From Cavenderia fasciculata (taxonomy: Eukaryota; Evosea; Eumycetozoa; Acytosteliales; Cavenderiaceae): 64,000 bases of DNA. The position numbers were made by a program, and so were the translations under genes. Each line of letters starts with the position of its first letter. Position 1 is the stretch's first letter. The stretch is taken from assembly GCF_000203815.1 (NCBI RefSeq), contig NW_004457729.1, positions 310,674 through 374,673 of the forward strand, in the 5' to 3' direction. The notes beneath the pieces were generated by a model, which made no database searches, was not told the DNA's origin, and saw only the letters and a list, made by a program, of their open reading frames with translations. Shown piece by piece: positions 20,570 through 34,500 of the stretch.

Positions 20570-23500
20570 ATGGAAGAACCAAGTGAAGAATTTATAGAGA
20601 TGATCGTAACTCTTGCAAAAGTGGATCAGATGAAACAACAAAAGAATAGAGATATAGATATTGATACAAATAATAACAACAACAATAGTAGTAGATTAAA
20701 ATCAGCATCAAAACAACAATACAAAGAGTATGTTTTGGATCAGCCCGATAAAGTAGTATCATGGTTACTCTATTTAATTGTAAACGGTACTTACCCAACT
20801 GTATGTAGAGAATTACAAATACAATAACATCATCCGATCATTTATATTAATATACAATATACTATGAAACAGATTAAAGATAAATCAATACAACTACTCG
20901 ATAGATTGTTTGAAAAAGAAGAAGAAGAAGAAGAGGATTATGGATTCATAGATGAATTATCAAAACCAATATTGGATGCAGTAGAGTTTGAAACAGAAGA
21001 GTTACTCAACAACTTTTCAACGCTCCCTAGTATTACAGATACATTTAAATGTCATTTGATTAGTATCATTGAATCGATTGCAAACTATAGAATGAGACAA
21101 CCTTTGGATCAAGATGAAGAAACGTACGCAACCGCTCATGACAATCTATTATTGATACTCAAAAAATCAAATGGAAGTGTTTCAGGTGCTCGCATCGAGT
21201 ATGCTTTACAGCAACTAATGTATCTTTACCTTGGACACATATGGATCGAGGATCAGACCCTACAGAATAATGACACTCTGATCGATGTGTTGGATAGACA
21301 TTCACTTGGTGATAGTGAAAAGGGGTTTGCATACAAGAGCACAAAGAGATTGATATATGATTTTATATTGGTCATGGCAGAGACTGAACCGCACGGATTC
21401 ACTGATAGTCACCTTGAAAGAATCGTTACTCATCTGTACGACTGGTTAATCGACGTTAAAGATGTTTCTTTAGAAGAGTGGACTCACTGTAACGACAAGA
21501 TTGACATTGACACCAACTTTTTCAATTTTCCAAACAATGGAGGCCAAAATGATCATGTAATCCAAGATGATGAACAAGAAGAAGAAGAGGAAGAAAATGC
21601 GGGTGACCTCAAAAATGATGACAGTGAAGTAACTAACACTCCAAAATATTCAATATTTGGAAAATTTGCAAAAGTGTTTGGTCAACGTATCGAAGGATAT
21701 ATTTTCAATCAATTCAGCATCTTGTCAACATCTAAACAATGGAAAGATAGATACGCAGCAATGATTAGTTTATCACAATCTTGTAAACATATTCCACATC
21801 GTATTGTACAACAATTTCAATTTATTTTAAAGTATGTAAAAGCATATTACTTTTTATTTTCAATATATATTTATTTATTAATTTTTTAGATTGGTATTAA
21901 AATGTACAGATGATGAAAATATGCGAGTTAGATGGGCATCATTTCAAAGTTTAATTCGATTGTCATTTGATTTTAATGATATGATTATCGAATCAAGTGG
22001 AGAAATATTCAAAGTGATTGGAAAATCAATTCATGATCCCAATCAACGTATTCAAAGTTGTTGTTGTGTATTGATTCATACAATGATGGAACTGTTAAAA
22101 AATGATGATAATATTGTTGACAATAATGTTTTGGATGCATTATTGAGCTCAATCGAAATATTACTTCAATCATCAAAAATATATGTAGTTGAAAATGCAT
22201 TAATATCATTAATGTCAGTGATACAAAATATTGTAAAAGGATTTATACCTGTATGTATTTAATCAAATATAAATATTAAATATTTCATAATTAATATTTA
22301 TTTTAAGTATTATAAAAGATTTATACCAATATTATTATCATTATTGGAGAAACATAATGGAACAAGAGAATCAAAGTTATTAAGGATTCGCACAATCAAG
22401 ACATTTATAATGTGCTTTGTAGTGGTTGATCTAAAGACATTTTCAAAAGATTATCACAAATTTATGGCATTTGTTAAAAAGAATCACAAGTCATTTGATC
22501 TAATCGTCTATGTTTTCGAAGCATTTGATGTATTAATGAAAATATATGGCAAGACATTTAAAATATATTTGCCAATGATTGTAAAGTTGGTCATTACTAC
22601 ATTTGAAACGCCATTACCCAATCAATTAGATGATATAACTCCGTCCGTATCACAAGAAATCACAAAGCTAATGTCAACCCTCAATATTTTGTCCAATAGA
22701 GTGTCTTTATCAAAAGATGGTTCCGTTTACCAACCGTTGACGCAATTTGTACATAGATTGGTAGGTCCACTTTGCAAATTGACAATTAATCCACTCTTTC
22801 CCAAACTCAGAATCCAATCTCTTGCCTGTTTACCTCTTTGTATTGAACTTTTCAAGTTGCGTTATGGTGATCGTAGTGAAAAGACACTCGAGGCATTTGG
22901 CAAGATATACGAAATGGTATTGTGTCATCAAGAGACTGACCTTCGTGTTGCAGTGATACGAATGACAATGTCAACATATCTCATCAACGCAATGGGTAAA
23001 GATGCAATGACATTTGATCAAGTACAGTCGACGCTGGACGCATTCAACAGGATGGAGAAATGGACTGAAGATATTGAAATTGCTGAAGACGATGATGACA
23101 GAGATCAACAGGAGCTAATCGAAACCTCTGGATACGCACTGGTAGCCATCTATGGGATGATTTCTGTGATGATAGAGTACAATGGAGCTATATCGGCACC
23201 ACTCATCACATCTAATTTTTTGACCAAGATTTGCAACAAGTTGCGAAATGATCAAGAAGCCGATGTCATCAAGGTAGTTCTCCTCAACTTTTTGGCTCAT
23301 TTCTGCCAGTATGGTGGTGATTCAGCCATCAACGCATTCCCACAGATTATACCAACCATTATCGATTGTCTGCAACTTACAGGTATAACAACTATACGAA
23401 ACGCTTCGATTGCACTTGGTGCCGCAGCACAGATTTCCAAGGATAGGTTCTCACCTTGGGTCATAGACACGTTAGATGGTTTTGATAACATTATATATGC

Positions 23501-23930
23501 ACCAGATATGTATCCAGGAAACAAAGATTCTATGCAACATATCATCGCTAGTATGGGAAAAATAATCCGATACGTGCCATACACTTCAGCAAACAACCTA
23601 GTCACCTTTATTCCAGAATGGTTGAACCACCCTATCATCTCTAAAATCGAGGATCAGAGTGCCATTGTGATTGTCATTGATACCCTATGTACCATTATAC
23701 CTCTCTACCCCAAAGATTGTCTAGGCGAACAATACCAACAGGTTGTCAGAATACACCAAATCATCCAACACTATTTGAAAATTAGTCAACAACCAGAAGA
23801 GATACAACGACTCGAACAAACATGGTTATTTATCAAAGATACATTTGATGAGAATTGGAATTCTATTCCAGAAGTAACTAGAGATAGAATATCAAAATTA
23901 GAATTAGAAACTCTTTCAAATTTAAATTGA
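20570..23930 (+). CDS. L7: importin-5-like import receptor, intact four-exon class
   Basis: Exons 20570-20800, 20873-21831, 21890-22250 and 22308-23930 join in frame to 1057 aa. The start is MEEPSEEFIEMIVTLAKVDQ, in line with all paralogues. Upstream in-frame ATGs (from 20372) precede unrelated sequence. E2 and E3 are one exon: IKDKSIQLLDRL runs directly into the RIEYALQQLM region. The WNEL to LSKYDF helical unit of the five-exon class, about 70 residues and one HEAT-type repeat, is absent along with its intron. An acidic loop follows LEEWTHCNDK. Later landmarks are DENMRVRWASFQSL, SIALGAAAQISKDRFSPW, GKIIRYVP and PEWLNHP. It is one of the few plus-strand copies and is closely related, with identical length, to minus-strand L12. 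Expected to bind RanGTP and cargo through the HEAT superhelix; cargo unknown. Confidence 0.86.
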
Positions 23931-24013
23931 ATGTAAACCAGCATCCATAAAGATTGAAATAAATTTTATTTTTGTTCTCTTCTGATTAATTCTATAATTT
24001 ATTAAATGTGAGA

Positions 24014-27000
24014 TTAGATTGTCCAAGTATTTGTTATTCTTTCCAAATTTGATAGAGTATCCTTTCTAGCTTTTGAGAGACGATCCCAATTTGCTTCAAA
24101 TGATTCTTTGATAAATAACCAAATTTGATAGAGTTGTTGTTTTTCTTTTTGTTGGCAATCTGTCATATAATGTGTTATGATTTGGTGTATCTTGACAACA
24201 TGTTGGTACTGTTGACCTAGACATTCTTTTGGGTAGAGACGGATAATGGAAAAAAGGGTATCAACCATGATAGCAATATCTTTCTTTATGGGAAGCGTTG
24301 ACAACCACTTTTGAATAATAAAGTTGACATTGCTGACTTGTGGAACGTATCTGATGATTGTACCGATACAAGAGATTGCACATTCAGTGGAATTTTTTTT
24401 TTAACAATATGTTTGCATTCGGTGCCGAGATTATGGTTTCTAAACCATTTAACGCGTCTGTGACCCAAGGTGAGAATCTGCCCTTGACAAACTCTGCTAT
24501 CTTTCCAAGTGTATAACAACTAATTCGAAGGGTGACACTGTCATTTGAATGGGATAGACATTGGATAATGGCTGGAATGATCCGTGGGAATGTGTTGATG
24601 GCAGACTCACCACCATTCTTGACGTAGATGAATATGAAATCCAAGATACCCCTTTTGGTGTAACTATCCTCTTGTTCAGTGTCATGTAACTTTTGGCAAA
24701 TCCTATCCAAGAAATGAGAGGTGATAAGAGGTGTTGCGATTGCTCCATTTCTTTCAAACATCTCTTCAATCATCATATAGTTGACAACGAGCGTTTCGAC
24801 GCTTAAACTTGGTATATCGTCCTCAGGGTCATGGGTTTCAATGACATCTTGGATTCCATCGCTGACTTGTTGTGCAATGCCTTCCAACTTTTGTTCAATC
24901 TTGTAAAATGTGTCCATTACAAATTGAACTTGACCAATTGTCATTGATTCTGGACCCATCTCTTTGATAGAGTCCACTACCGCGTAGATATGATTATGAA
25001 TGCAGGAAACATTGTTTTCCACAAGACATAAATTGAGGACTGAGTTGATAATCTTGTCAAACAACTCGAGTGTATTGTGGTTGTACGAACCAAAATGCAG
25101 TTTGTACTGCTTTAGACAAGCAGGTATGCTGAAAAGTGACTCCTGTCGAATTTCTCTAACGGGACACACGGCCAACTTGAACAGTATACCTACCAATCTA
25201 CCAACGTATGGTGCTAATGGACCATCACCACGATCTCCTTTAATTCTGTTGATCGTGATGCAATTAAAATCTCTGAGATTCTCTGAAACTTTTTCGATTT
25301 CGTCTTGTCTATTGGGTAATGGCGTTTCAAGTATATTTAAAAGCATCCTCATAAACATTGGTAAATACAATGCAAATGAATTGCCAGACGATCCATTCAA
25401 TAGATCCGAATCTCTGAAAGTATTTACGATCCGATCAAACGACCATTCCTCCTTTTTGATAAACTTCATAACCTTGTTTAAATCTTTTGCATAGGTTATA
25501 TTGTTATCCATAACATAGTCACACATTGAAAATGCTTTGATTGCAAGACTATATATCTCTTGACTATCAGTTTGTTTTTCTAACAATGATAATAGTATCT
25601 GAGAGATATTTCTATAATTCTAAATAAAATAAAAAAATTAAAATAAGAATGGTGTAGGAGAATTGATATGTGATTATATTATTAGTACTTACAGGTGCAA
25701 AGTTCATTTGAGTTTTTTGTATAAATTTTGTAAATAATACTAATGACTTTTCAACAAGATATGATTTTGGTGATTGAACAAGTATTTGAATTGAATTGCA
25801 AAATCCATCCAAAACAATATCATCAATCATACCCTTGGTTAGTTTTGGAATAATCTTTTTAAACAAAACACAACAACGATTTTGAATATGTTCATCTGAA
25901 ATGTTGCTTTGAATTGATTTCCCAATCACTTGAAATATTTCTTGTCTTGATTCGACCATTGTTGTTGGAAATTCAACTGATAATCTAATTAAACATTGAA
26001 ATGATAACCATCTAACTTGTATATTTTGATCATTTACTAATTTTAATGCTGACCTATATAGAATATCAAAATAAGTAAACTTAAAATAATTATATTCGGA
26101 CGATTACTGACTTTAATACAAATTGGTGCATAATACGATCATCAGAGTGACAAGACTGTGATAAACTAATCAAAATCGCAAATCTTTCTTCCCAAGATTT
26201 AGAGTTTAACATGGTGTTGAAATGTTTGAAAGCCAGTACTGATGCACGTTGACCAAGGGCGCTCACGAATCGAGACATATTTGAAATGATGTCCCCAAAG
26301 TGATATTCTTGTTCGATAAAGGGGTCTGTGACAGAATACTCTGGTGGAACGTCATTATCATCTTCAATGTTATAGTCAAAGTTATAAAAGTTGTCAGCCC
26401 GTGCTGATGCATCTCTATCTCTTCTCCAATCTTTTAATGATTCATCAGCCAGCCAGTCATTCAAATGATAAATGATTCTTTCAATATCATTCTTATCAAT
26501 TTGACTCTCTTTTTCTTTGGTTGGTGTGTTCCTGGCCAAGATCAACAAAATGTCCAATACCATCTTTCTGGATGAAGAGACATTGTCCAATATCTTTACC
26601 ATCGCTCCATTGATTGGTTTAATGTATTCAATCCAAATAACTGATATTGATATAACATGATTCAAGCCCTCTATTATACTTTTGAGTAATTCCTCATCAT
26701 CATCATCTTCGTCATCATCAACCCTAACCATTTGTTCGAGTATTGATAAGAGTGTGGGCATGTATGATTTGTACTGTTCATCGGTCAACTCTGTGTTATA
26801 ATCATCAGATCTGAACAACTCCTTCAATATCTCTTGTTTTTCTGTTTGAAAGTCATGTTCTGATAATACTTGTAGTAATGCTTTTGCATTATCTTGAAAT
26901 ATTGATTCTTCTTCTTCTTCTTCTTCTTTATCATCTTCTTTTTCTTCTTCTTCATCTTCATTATCATCTTCTTCTTGGTTGTTCACCTTTGATGATGGTC

Positions 27001-27558
27001 GATCCAATTTATCTTTCTCTAATTCAATCCAACGACCTTTTATAAATAAAACATAAGGATAGTTAGATACCTTAAACATAAATGATTGAATACAGTTTTA
27101 AATTATACATACCTCTTGGTATTAAATAATTTGCAAATGATAGAATGATACTAAATAAATGTTGTTTAAAGGTATCTGTAAGAGTTGACTTTAGCAACTC
27201 TATTAGTTCAACTTTGATATCATCCATTAATGGCTCTGTTATAAAACCGATTAAATCGGTTCCTTCTCTATCCACTAATCTATCAAGTAACTGTATTGCT
27301 TTTTCTTTAATCTTTGAATAGTACGATAGTAGTATAAATAAGTCATCATGCATGATCTTCAGTTGATATATTCACATGATCTCTATTTCTACATACAGCT
27401 GGGTAAGTACCCTTTACGATTAAAAAGAGTAACCATGATACTACTTGTTCAGCGTCATCAGAATAGTCTTGGTATTGTTGTTTTGCTTTTGATTTCTTCT
27501 CTAGATTCTGTGCTAAAATAACAATCGTCTCTAAAAAATCTTCATCTGGTTCCTCCAT
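24014..27558 (-). pseudogene. L8: importin-5-like, five exons, one frameshift at a homopolymer
   Basis: Exons in transcript order: 27397-27558, 27113-27311, 26112-27036, 25693-26053 and 24014-25619. All are typical (MEEPDEDFLETIVILAQNLE, IKEKAIQLLDRLVD, GRWIELEKDKLDR, QNIQVRWLSF, KGRFSPWVTDALNGLE, SCIGTIIRYVPQVS). Exon 3 has a long Glu/Asp run encoded near 26915-26985. The only lesion is a one-base shift at a run of ten T (24393-24402; ten A on the coding strand). It separates PNANILLKKK from the in-frame C-terminus that restarts at TECAISCIG. The site is a classic slippage point, so this may be a true mutation, a sequencing error or slippage during expression. Exon 1 is the shortest in the array (54 codons), without a poly-Asn linker. 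The E3/E4 donor is GTCAGT. Confidence 0.72.
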
Positions 27559-27729
27559 CGAATGCTAATATAAAGATCGATGAATAATATATATACTACT
27601 GCACTGAATATAAAATAGTATGAAGATGGAATTTTAGATTTCTATAAAATATTTCAGAAAGGACCATGAGAGGAAAAATACAAGATAAAAAATTTAATTT
27701 AATTTTAGTTTTATTATTTATTTGTTTTT

Positions 27730-30700
27730 TCAAAAGTGTACTACCAATTTTGATATTCTTTTCTTTTTATCTTCTGGTATCACATTGTCCCAATTTTCTT
27801 CAAACGATTCTTTGATAAATAACCATGTTTGATAGAGTAATTCTTTTTGTTGTGGTTGTTGACAAGTTTTCATATATTCGATAATGATATTGTGTATACT
27901 TTCAACATGCTCGTATTGGTGACCCATCAGTTGATCGGGATAGAGTCGGATAATAGCACATAGATTATCAATGAAAATTACACATTCATCCTTGTCAGAT
28001 ATCAAATTTAATTTGTTTAACCATTTTGGAATAATGGTACCAAGGTAGTTGGAGACTTGTGGTACGTATCGGATGATTTTACCAACACTAGAGATGGAAT
28101 ATTCGATCACCAGTTTGTTGTTGTTGTTGTTGAAAAATAATAATGGCCGTGAAGCAAACATGTTGTTGAATGCATGTAACACGTTCAATAGCCATGGTGA
28201 GAATCTATCCTTGGCGTGTTGTGCCGCCACTCCAAGTGCAATCGAAGCTTTCTGTACAAGTTTAGTGTCACGATTATCTGCATCGGTGATTGTCAGACAC
28301 TTGATAATAGCTGGTATAATCTGTGGATAAGCGCTGATTGCAAAATCTCCACCATACGTGCAATACTCGATCAAAAAGTTGAGTATTACAATCTTGACCA
28401 AATCACCTTCGCCCACCGCACTGCTGTTCAACTTTTGACAAATCCTGTCCATTAGATCGGATGAAGCAATGATAGGTGCAGATACGGTGATGTTGAATTT
28501 AACCATCTCTGTAATCAACCCATAGGCGCCGACCACCGTGTATAATCCAATCTGGGTTAGGTTGCCCGCTTCTAAATCTTCTATCCATTGTTCCACCCTA
28601 TTAAAGATACCTAGTACCGATTGAACTTGATCAAATGTCATTGCATCGTTTCCCATATCTGTCAAGAGACTCTTTGCCATTGTGATACGGACCATAACGA
28701 TTGGAAGTTCTGGCTCGTCAAAACACAGACCATGATGGAATAACTTGGTGAACAACTTGTTTCTTGAACTACCTTGTTTCTTGGAGAGTACAAGGCAGGT
28801 GGGCAAACAACAAAGCGATAAAATTCGAATTTTGGGGTTGAGTGTATAGGCAGATAGTTTGCATAGTGGATCGACCAACCTGTGAACAAATGGTGCCAAA
28901 GATTCATAATATCTGCCATCGTCTGATATTTGCATGATATTGGATAAAACTTTGAGTGACGATAAGATGACTGTCGTGCCTTTTTGTGATGATACAGTAT
29001 CTTGTTCTTGATTTGGTAATGGTGTCTCTAGTATATTTAGAATCATTCTAATGATCATTGGTAAATATACTTCAAATGACTTGTCAATCGCTCGAATAAA
29101 CAATTCGGACGCTCTGAATAAATCAACAGCCAAATCAAATGAATTTTGATTCTTTTTGACAAACTGCATAAACTGGTATAAATCTCTTGAAAATGTCTTG
29201 TATTCAAACACGACGCAGCACAATGAAAATGCCTTGATTGTACGACTACGTAATACTCTTGATTCTTTTGTTCCATGATGTCTCTCCAATAAAGATAATA
29301 GAATTGGTATAATCTTATTATAATGCTAAAAAATAAAATGAGTGTTAATGGCACTATTTAAAAAATAATCCAGAAAGTGATTGATTAACTTTAAAATACT
29401 TACAGACATTAACTTTTCAGGAGTGATTTTAATAATAGATATAAATGATACCAAACTATTTTCAACGAGATAAATTTTTGGTGATAAAAGTTGACTTTCA
29501 ACAGAGCTCATCACTTTATCCAAAACATGACCGTCAACCATATCATCATTGATGGTCAATGAATCCAAAAAGTTTTGAATTAATACAACAACAACTTTGT
29601 ATACGTTCGTTGGGATCGCAAATTAATTTTCCAATTACTTTAAATATTTTGTCTCTCGATTTGGTGATTAATTCTTTATAATTAACCGATAATTGAATTA
29701 AACAAAGTAATGATGCCCATCTCACTCTAACATTTCCATCATTAATTAATTTTAATATTGACTTTAATATTGAACTATTAAAAATAAATATATAAAATAT
29801 AAATAACTTTTAAAAAGATTACTTTAAAGAAATGAATGACATACCTTAAATGAGATGAAAAGTTTTCTAAAGTTAAAATATTAATGAAGCTTCCCAAAGA
29901 TTTACATAAACTAACCATTATTGCGTATCTTTCTTTCCATTGTTTAGAGCTTGACAATTTGTAGAAATGATCTAAAATTGGGGGGAGAATACGCTGGCCA
30001 AGTGAGTTTGCCATTTGTCCAAATATTACATGGGGTGTAATACCAGTCGCTTCACTGTCATCGTTATAGTCTTCGGTTGAATTCTCTTCGGTGGGGATGC
30101 TAATACCATCATCTATCTCTCCATCAAATTGAAATTTGAAATAGTGGCTGTCAATGTCAATCTTGTTATTACTCTCTGTCCATTCTTCCACTGATACATC
30201 CTCTACATCGGAAAGCCATTCGTACAAATGAGAGATGATTCTTGAAATGTGACCATCATTCAACTCTTGTGGGTCATTTCCAGCAAGCAATGAAAGATAG
30301 TTAAATATCATTCTTTTGGTACTTTTGTCTTTGAAGCCCTTTTGACAATGTCTATCCAAAACGGTGATAAGCGTTCTAATGATCCGAGGAGTGAGTTGTT
30401 GCATCCAAATTGGATTATCCTCCATGTAAATGCTGAGCAAACGTGTTACAACAGTCTCGATGAAAACCCCTGGAACATTTGATTGTATTAAAGCTAATAA
30501 CATATTGGTAACCAATGATTTATAGTCTTCGTCAGAGATACCATCATGATTAAACAACTTTTTTTCTAGCATTACCAAAGTATTGTATTTTTCTTTTTCA
30601 TCATAATCTTCTTCTTTCTCTTCATCATCTTTTTCTTCTTCTTCATCTTCTTCTTCTTCTTCTTCTTCTTCTTCTTCTTCTTCTTCTTCTTCTTCTTCTT

Positions 30701-31324
30701 CATCTTTTACTTTATCTTTTTCATAATCTATTATACGTTTATGCATTTCATCCCAAAGACCTACATATAATCGCAAAAACAATAAACATTTAAAATTATA
30801 ATTTTAAATTACTATTATCATAAATCATACATACCTAGAGGTATCAAATAATTTGCAAGTGATGCAGCTAAACCATGTAAATGAGTGGTAAAAGTGTCTG
30901 TAAGATCGTAACATGAAAGTAAATCGAGTGTTTCATGTTTGACAGCATCCAATGTTTCCTTTGATAATGATTCTATAAAGTCTTGTCCTTCTTTTTCAAA
31001 TAATCTATCTATTAACTGTACTGATTTCTCTTTAATCTAAAATAAGAAGAGGATATTTCATATTAATTTAAACATATAAAAGTCATGTGATATGTTATAA
31101 TATATTATAAGCTTATTCAGCAAACATACAGTTTTAAAAGTACTGTTGACCATTAAATAGAGTAACCAAGATACTACTTTATCAGGTTCATCTAAAGTAT
31201 ACTCTTTAAATCTTTGTTTTGCTTTTGACTTTAAATCATTCTTTTTCTTCTTCTTCTTCTTTTGTCGATCTTCTATTCCTAAAGTTGCAACTATATCTAT
31301 AAATTCATTACTTGGTTCTTCCAT
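27730..31324 (-). pseudogene. L9: importin-5-like, five exons, one frameshift in exon 4
   Basis: Exons in transcript order: 31130-31324, 30835-31036, 29845-30760, 29404-29774 and 27730-29325. Exon 2 has no internal ATG but reads IKEKSVQLIDRLFEKEGQDF to NYLIPL in one frame. Exon 3 begins GLWDEMHKRI and soon runs into an acidic tract of some 30 Glu/Asp codons. Exon 4 is normal to DPNERIQSCCC, then two bases are missing near 29585, and the correct frame resumes at LIQNFLDSLT. The exon length confirms this: 2 instead of 1 modulo 3. Exon 5 is fully open (IALGVAAQHAKDRFSPW, SVGKIIRYVPQVSN, PKWLNKLN). Everything except two bases is conserved, so this is a very young pseudogene or carries an assembly error. 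Confidence 0.73.
30600..30710. repeat. TTC trinucleotide tract coding for poly-Glu in L9
   Basis: A run of TTC with scattered TCATC units on the plus strand, read as GAA/GAT codons in L9 exon 3. It gives an acidic stretch with an uninterrupted core of well over ten Glu. Shorter relatives occur at the same place in L8 (26915-26985) and in exon 1 of L13 (41575-41602). The tract lies just after the WDEL start of exon 3, where no acidic loop is expected from importin-5, so it is probably repeat expansion in a surface loop. Confidence 0.7.
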
Positions 31325-31538
31325 TACAAAGACTATGATTAAATAATTAATATATATATATTATATATAATAATGATAATACTACTACTTTTGTAGCTAT
31401 GAAACTTCTACTCACCCACTCTTTCTTCGACCGATTTAAAAACATTTTAATTAATTTTATTTAATTTTATTTTTTTATATTTTAACATGATACATTTAAT
31501 TTATATTTAATTTATTTATTTATTCAATAATATTGCAA

Positions 31539-34500
31539 TTATAAAGATAATTTTGATAATATATCTTTTGTATCTTCTGGAATAGTATCCCAATTTGATT
31601 GGATTGAATCTTTGATAAATAACCATGTCCGAGTCAATAATTCTTTTTCAGGACGTTGACAAGTTTTCATATAGTGTTGGATGATTTGGTGTATCTTGGC
31701 AACATGTTGGAATTGTTGACCTAGAGATTCATCAGTGTAGAGATGGACAATGGCATATAGGTTATCAATAAGAGGTGGAATCTCCTCTACATCCTGGATG
31801 GGAAGGGTTGATAACCATTTTGGAATAACGACATTGACATGACTAGCTACTTGTGGAACGTATCTGACGATTCTTCCAATACTAGAGATGGCATTTTCAG
31901 TGGCTCCTTCATTGCTGGGCGACCGTGAAGCTGGTAAAGAGAGCATCACGTTGAATCCTTGTAAAACCTGCATGACAAATGGTGCGAATCTGTCCTTGGC
32001 AATCTGTGCAGCCATACCGAGTGCATAGGAAGCATTTTGTCGTCCCATTGGGTAAGGGACTATCAGACACTCGGTAATGGGTGGTATGATATCTGGGAAT
32101 ACTCCAATAGCTGCCTCACCACCAAACGAACAGTACTGAGCCAAGAGACAGAGGATGGCAGTCTTGACAATTTCATCTTCCCTTTTGTCGCGCAACTTTT
32201 TACAAAGACCGACCAACATACCGGAAGAGGTGACGAGTGGAACAGAGACGGTGGCATTTTGCTTTATCATTTCTCCAATCATTTCATAAACGCTGGCGAG
32301 CCCGTCGATAACAGTCTCTAACATATCTTCGGGATCTCGATCGCCGATGACCTCTTCGTTGTTGTCTCGCACGGCCTTGGCAATATCGAGTAGCTTTTTC
32401 TCGACTTGTGTAAATGTAGCGAGGGTCATTTGTACTTGGTCAAATGACATTGCGTCGGTACCCATCACCTTGATAATGTCGCATGTCATGTTGATACGAT
32501 TGACCATGACATTGAGGTCGGGTTCACGTGAACTTGGTCTGAGCACAAAATCATACATCATGCCAAACGCCATAAGTGTCTTTTCGCTACGGTCACCTGC
32601 ATGATGCTTGAACAGCTTCAGACACGTTGGTAAAAGGTCGAGTGAGAACATACGAATGTCACTGTCGATGGGACACATGGTCAACGTGTACAATGGAAGT
32701 AGTAGGATTTGCATAAATGGTGCCAACGGTTCGTATAGTTGGATCTGACCGTCATCCGATTCATCCATGACAGCATTTAAAACCTTGAGTGTTGATAGGA
32801 TTTTTGTGATGTCTTGTTGTGCTGCTACATGGTTGGGACCCGTTAGTTGATTGGGCAATGGTGTCCTTAGAATGTTGATAATCATACGCATGACCATTGG
32901 TAAATACACTGAAAATGATTTACCAACAGCTTCAATAAAGAAACCAGATGCTCTGAATACATCGACAATCAAATCAAATGACTTTTGATTCTTTTTGACA
33001 AAACGCATAAACCAATGTAAATCTTTTAAATAGGTCTTTTTGTCCATCACTGCTGCAGACATTGCAAAGCATTTGATTGCTCGACTACGTACTATTCTTG
33101 ATTCTTTTGTTCCATGATGTTTTTCCAATAATGAAAATATTATTGGTATAAATTTTCTATAATACTAAAAAAAATAAAAGAAAAATAATTAATATTTAAT
33201 TAATTTAATAAATAATTAATTATTTGTTTTTGTTTTACATACAGGTTTAAATTTCTCTTTAACAGTACCAATAACAGATATTAAAGAAATGAATGCACTT
33301 TCAACTACATATAATTTTGATGAACCGAGTAATTTTTCAAATGAACAAAATAATCCATCCAAGAGACTGTCCACGATCATGTCCTTTGTTAACGATCCCA
33401 TGATTGTTTGAATCAATACACAACAACAACTTTGTACACGTTCATTTGGATCACTAATTGATTTTCCAATCGTTTCAAATAATTCCTCTCTTGATTCAAT
33501 CATTAATCCATTATAAATTATTGATAATTTAATTAATAATTGAAATGATGCCCATCTAACTCTAGTATTTTCATCACCAATTAATGATAATGCTGATCTA
33601 AAAAAATAAAAATAAATAGAAATAAATTAATTAAATATTATTTATATTTTTTTTTGTTTGTTTAATATTAACATACTTTAAAATAAATTTAAATTGTTGA
33701 GAAACACTTGTTGGGATTGATTTACAAACTTTTGATAAACTAATCAAAGCTGCATATCTTTCTTTCCATTGTTGAGATTTTGACAAGACTGTGAATTGGT
33801 TAAAGATAGGAACGACAATACTTTCTCCAAATGCATCTGAGAGTCTGTCAAACCCAGTGTCTGCAGTGAGACCTGCTGCCTCATCACTTATGTCTTCGTA
33901 ACGTTCTAGACTGTCGATGGGTTCCTCTTCCTTTGGGACAATGTCATCATCTTGTTCTTCATCATAGTTAAAGTTGAAAAAGTTATTGTCATTGTCAATC
34001 TTGCTGTTGCTCTCTGTCCACTCTTCGACCGACACGTCCTTGACTTCCATCAACCATGCATACATGTGAACGACGATTGCTTCAATCTGGCCCTGTGTAA
34101 AGTCAAAGGGATTGCCTTCGGCAATGAGCAACAAAAAGTCAAATATACTACGTTTGATGCTTCTCGATGAGAATCCCTTTACGCGATTTCTATCCATCAC
34201 TTTGATAAACGTGTCAATGATTTGTGGGATGAATCCTTGTGTCCAAGACTCACCCTCATTGATAAAGACATCGGTCAGATAGAGTGTAGAATCTAGTATA
34301 GGACCTCCGTGAGAAATACCGTCCAATTGAGAGACAACTGACAGAGCCAATGGGAGAGTCGATTTAAACTGCTGTTGCGACATACCACGAGACAGAATAA
34401 ACGAGTTGAATGTATCGAGTGCATCACGACGTTTATCCAAATCCTCATGACTCAAATCGACGATTTGTTCAGCGTTTAGAAGCTTTTTAGTCTTTTTAAA

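Noticed and set aside
30600-30710. Possible CRISPR-like or satellite repeat
   Set aside because: It is a simple trinucleotide run inside a coding exon, with no spacers.
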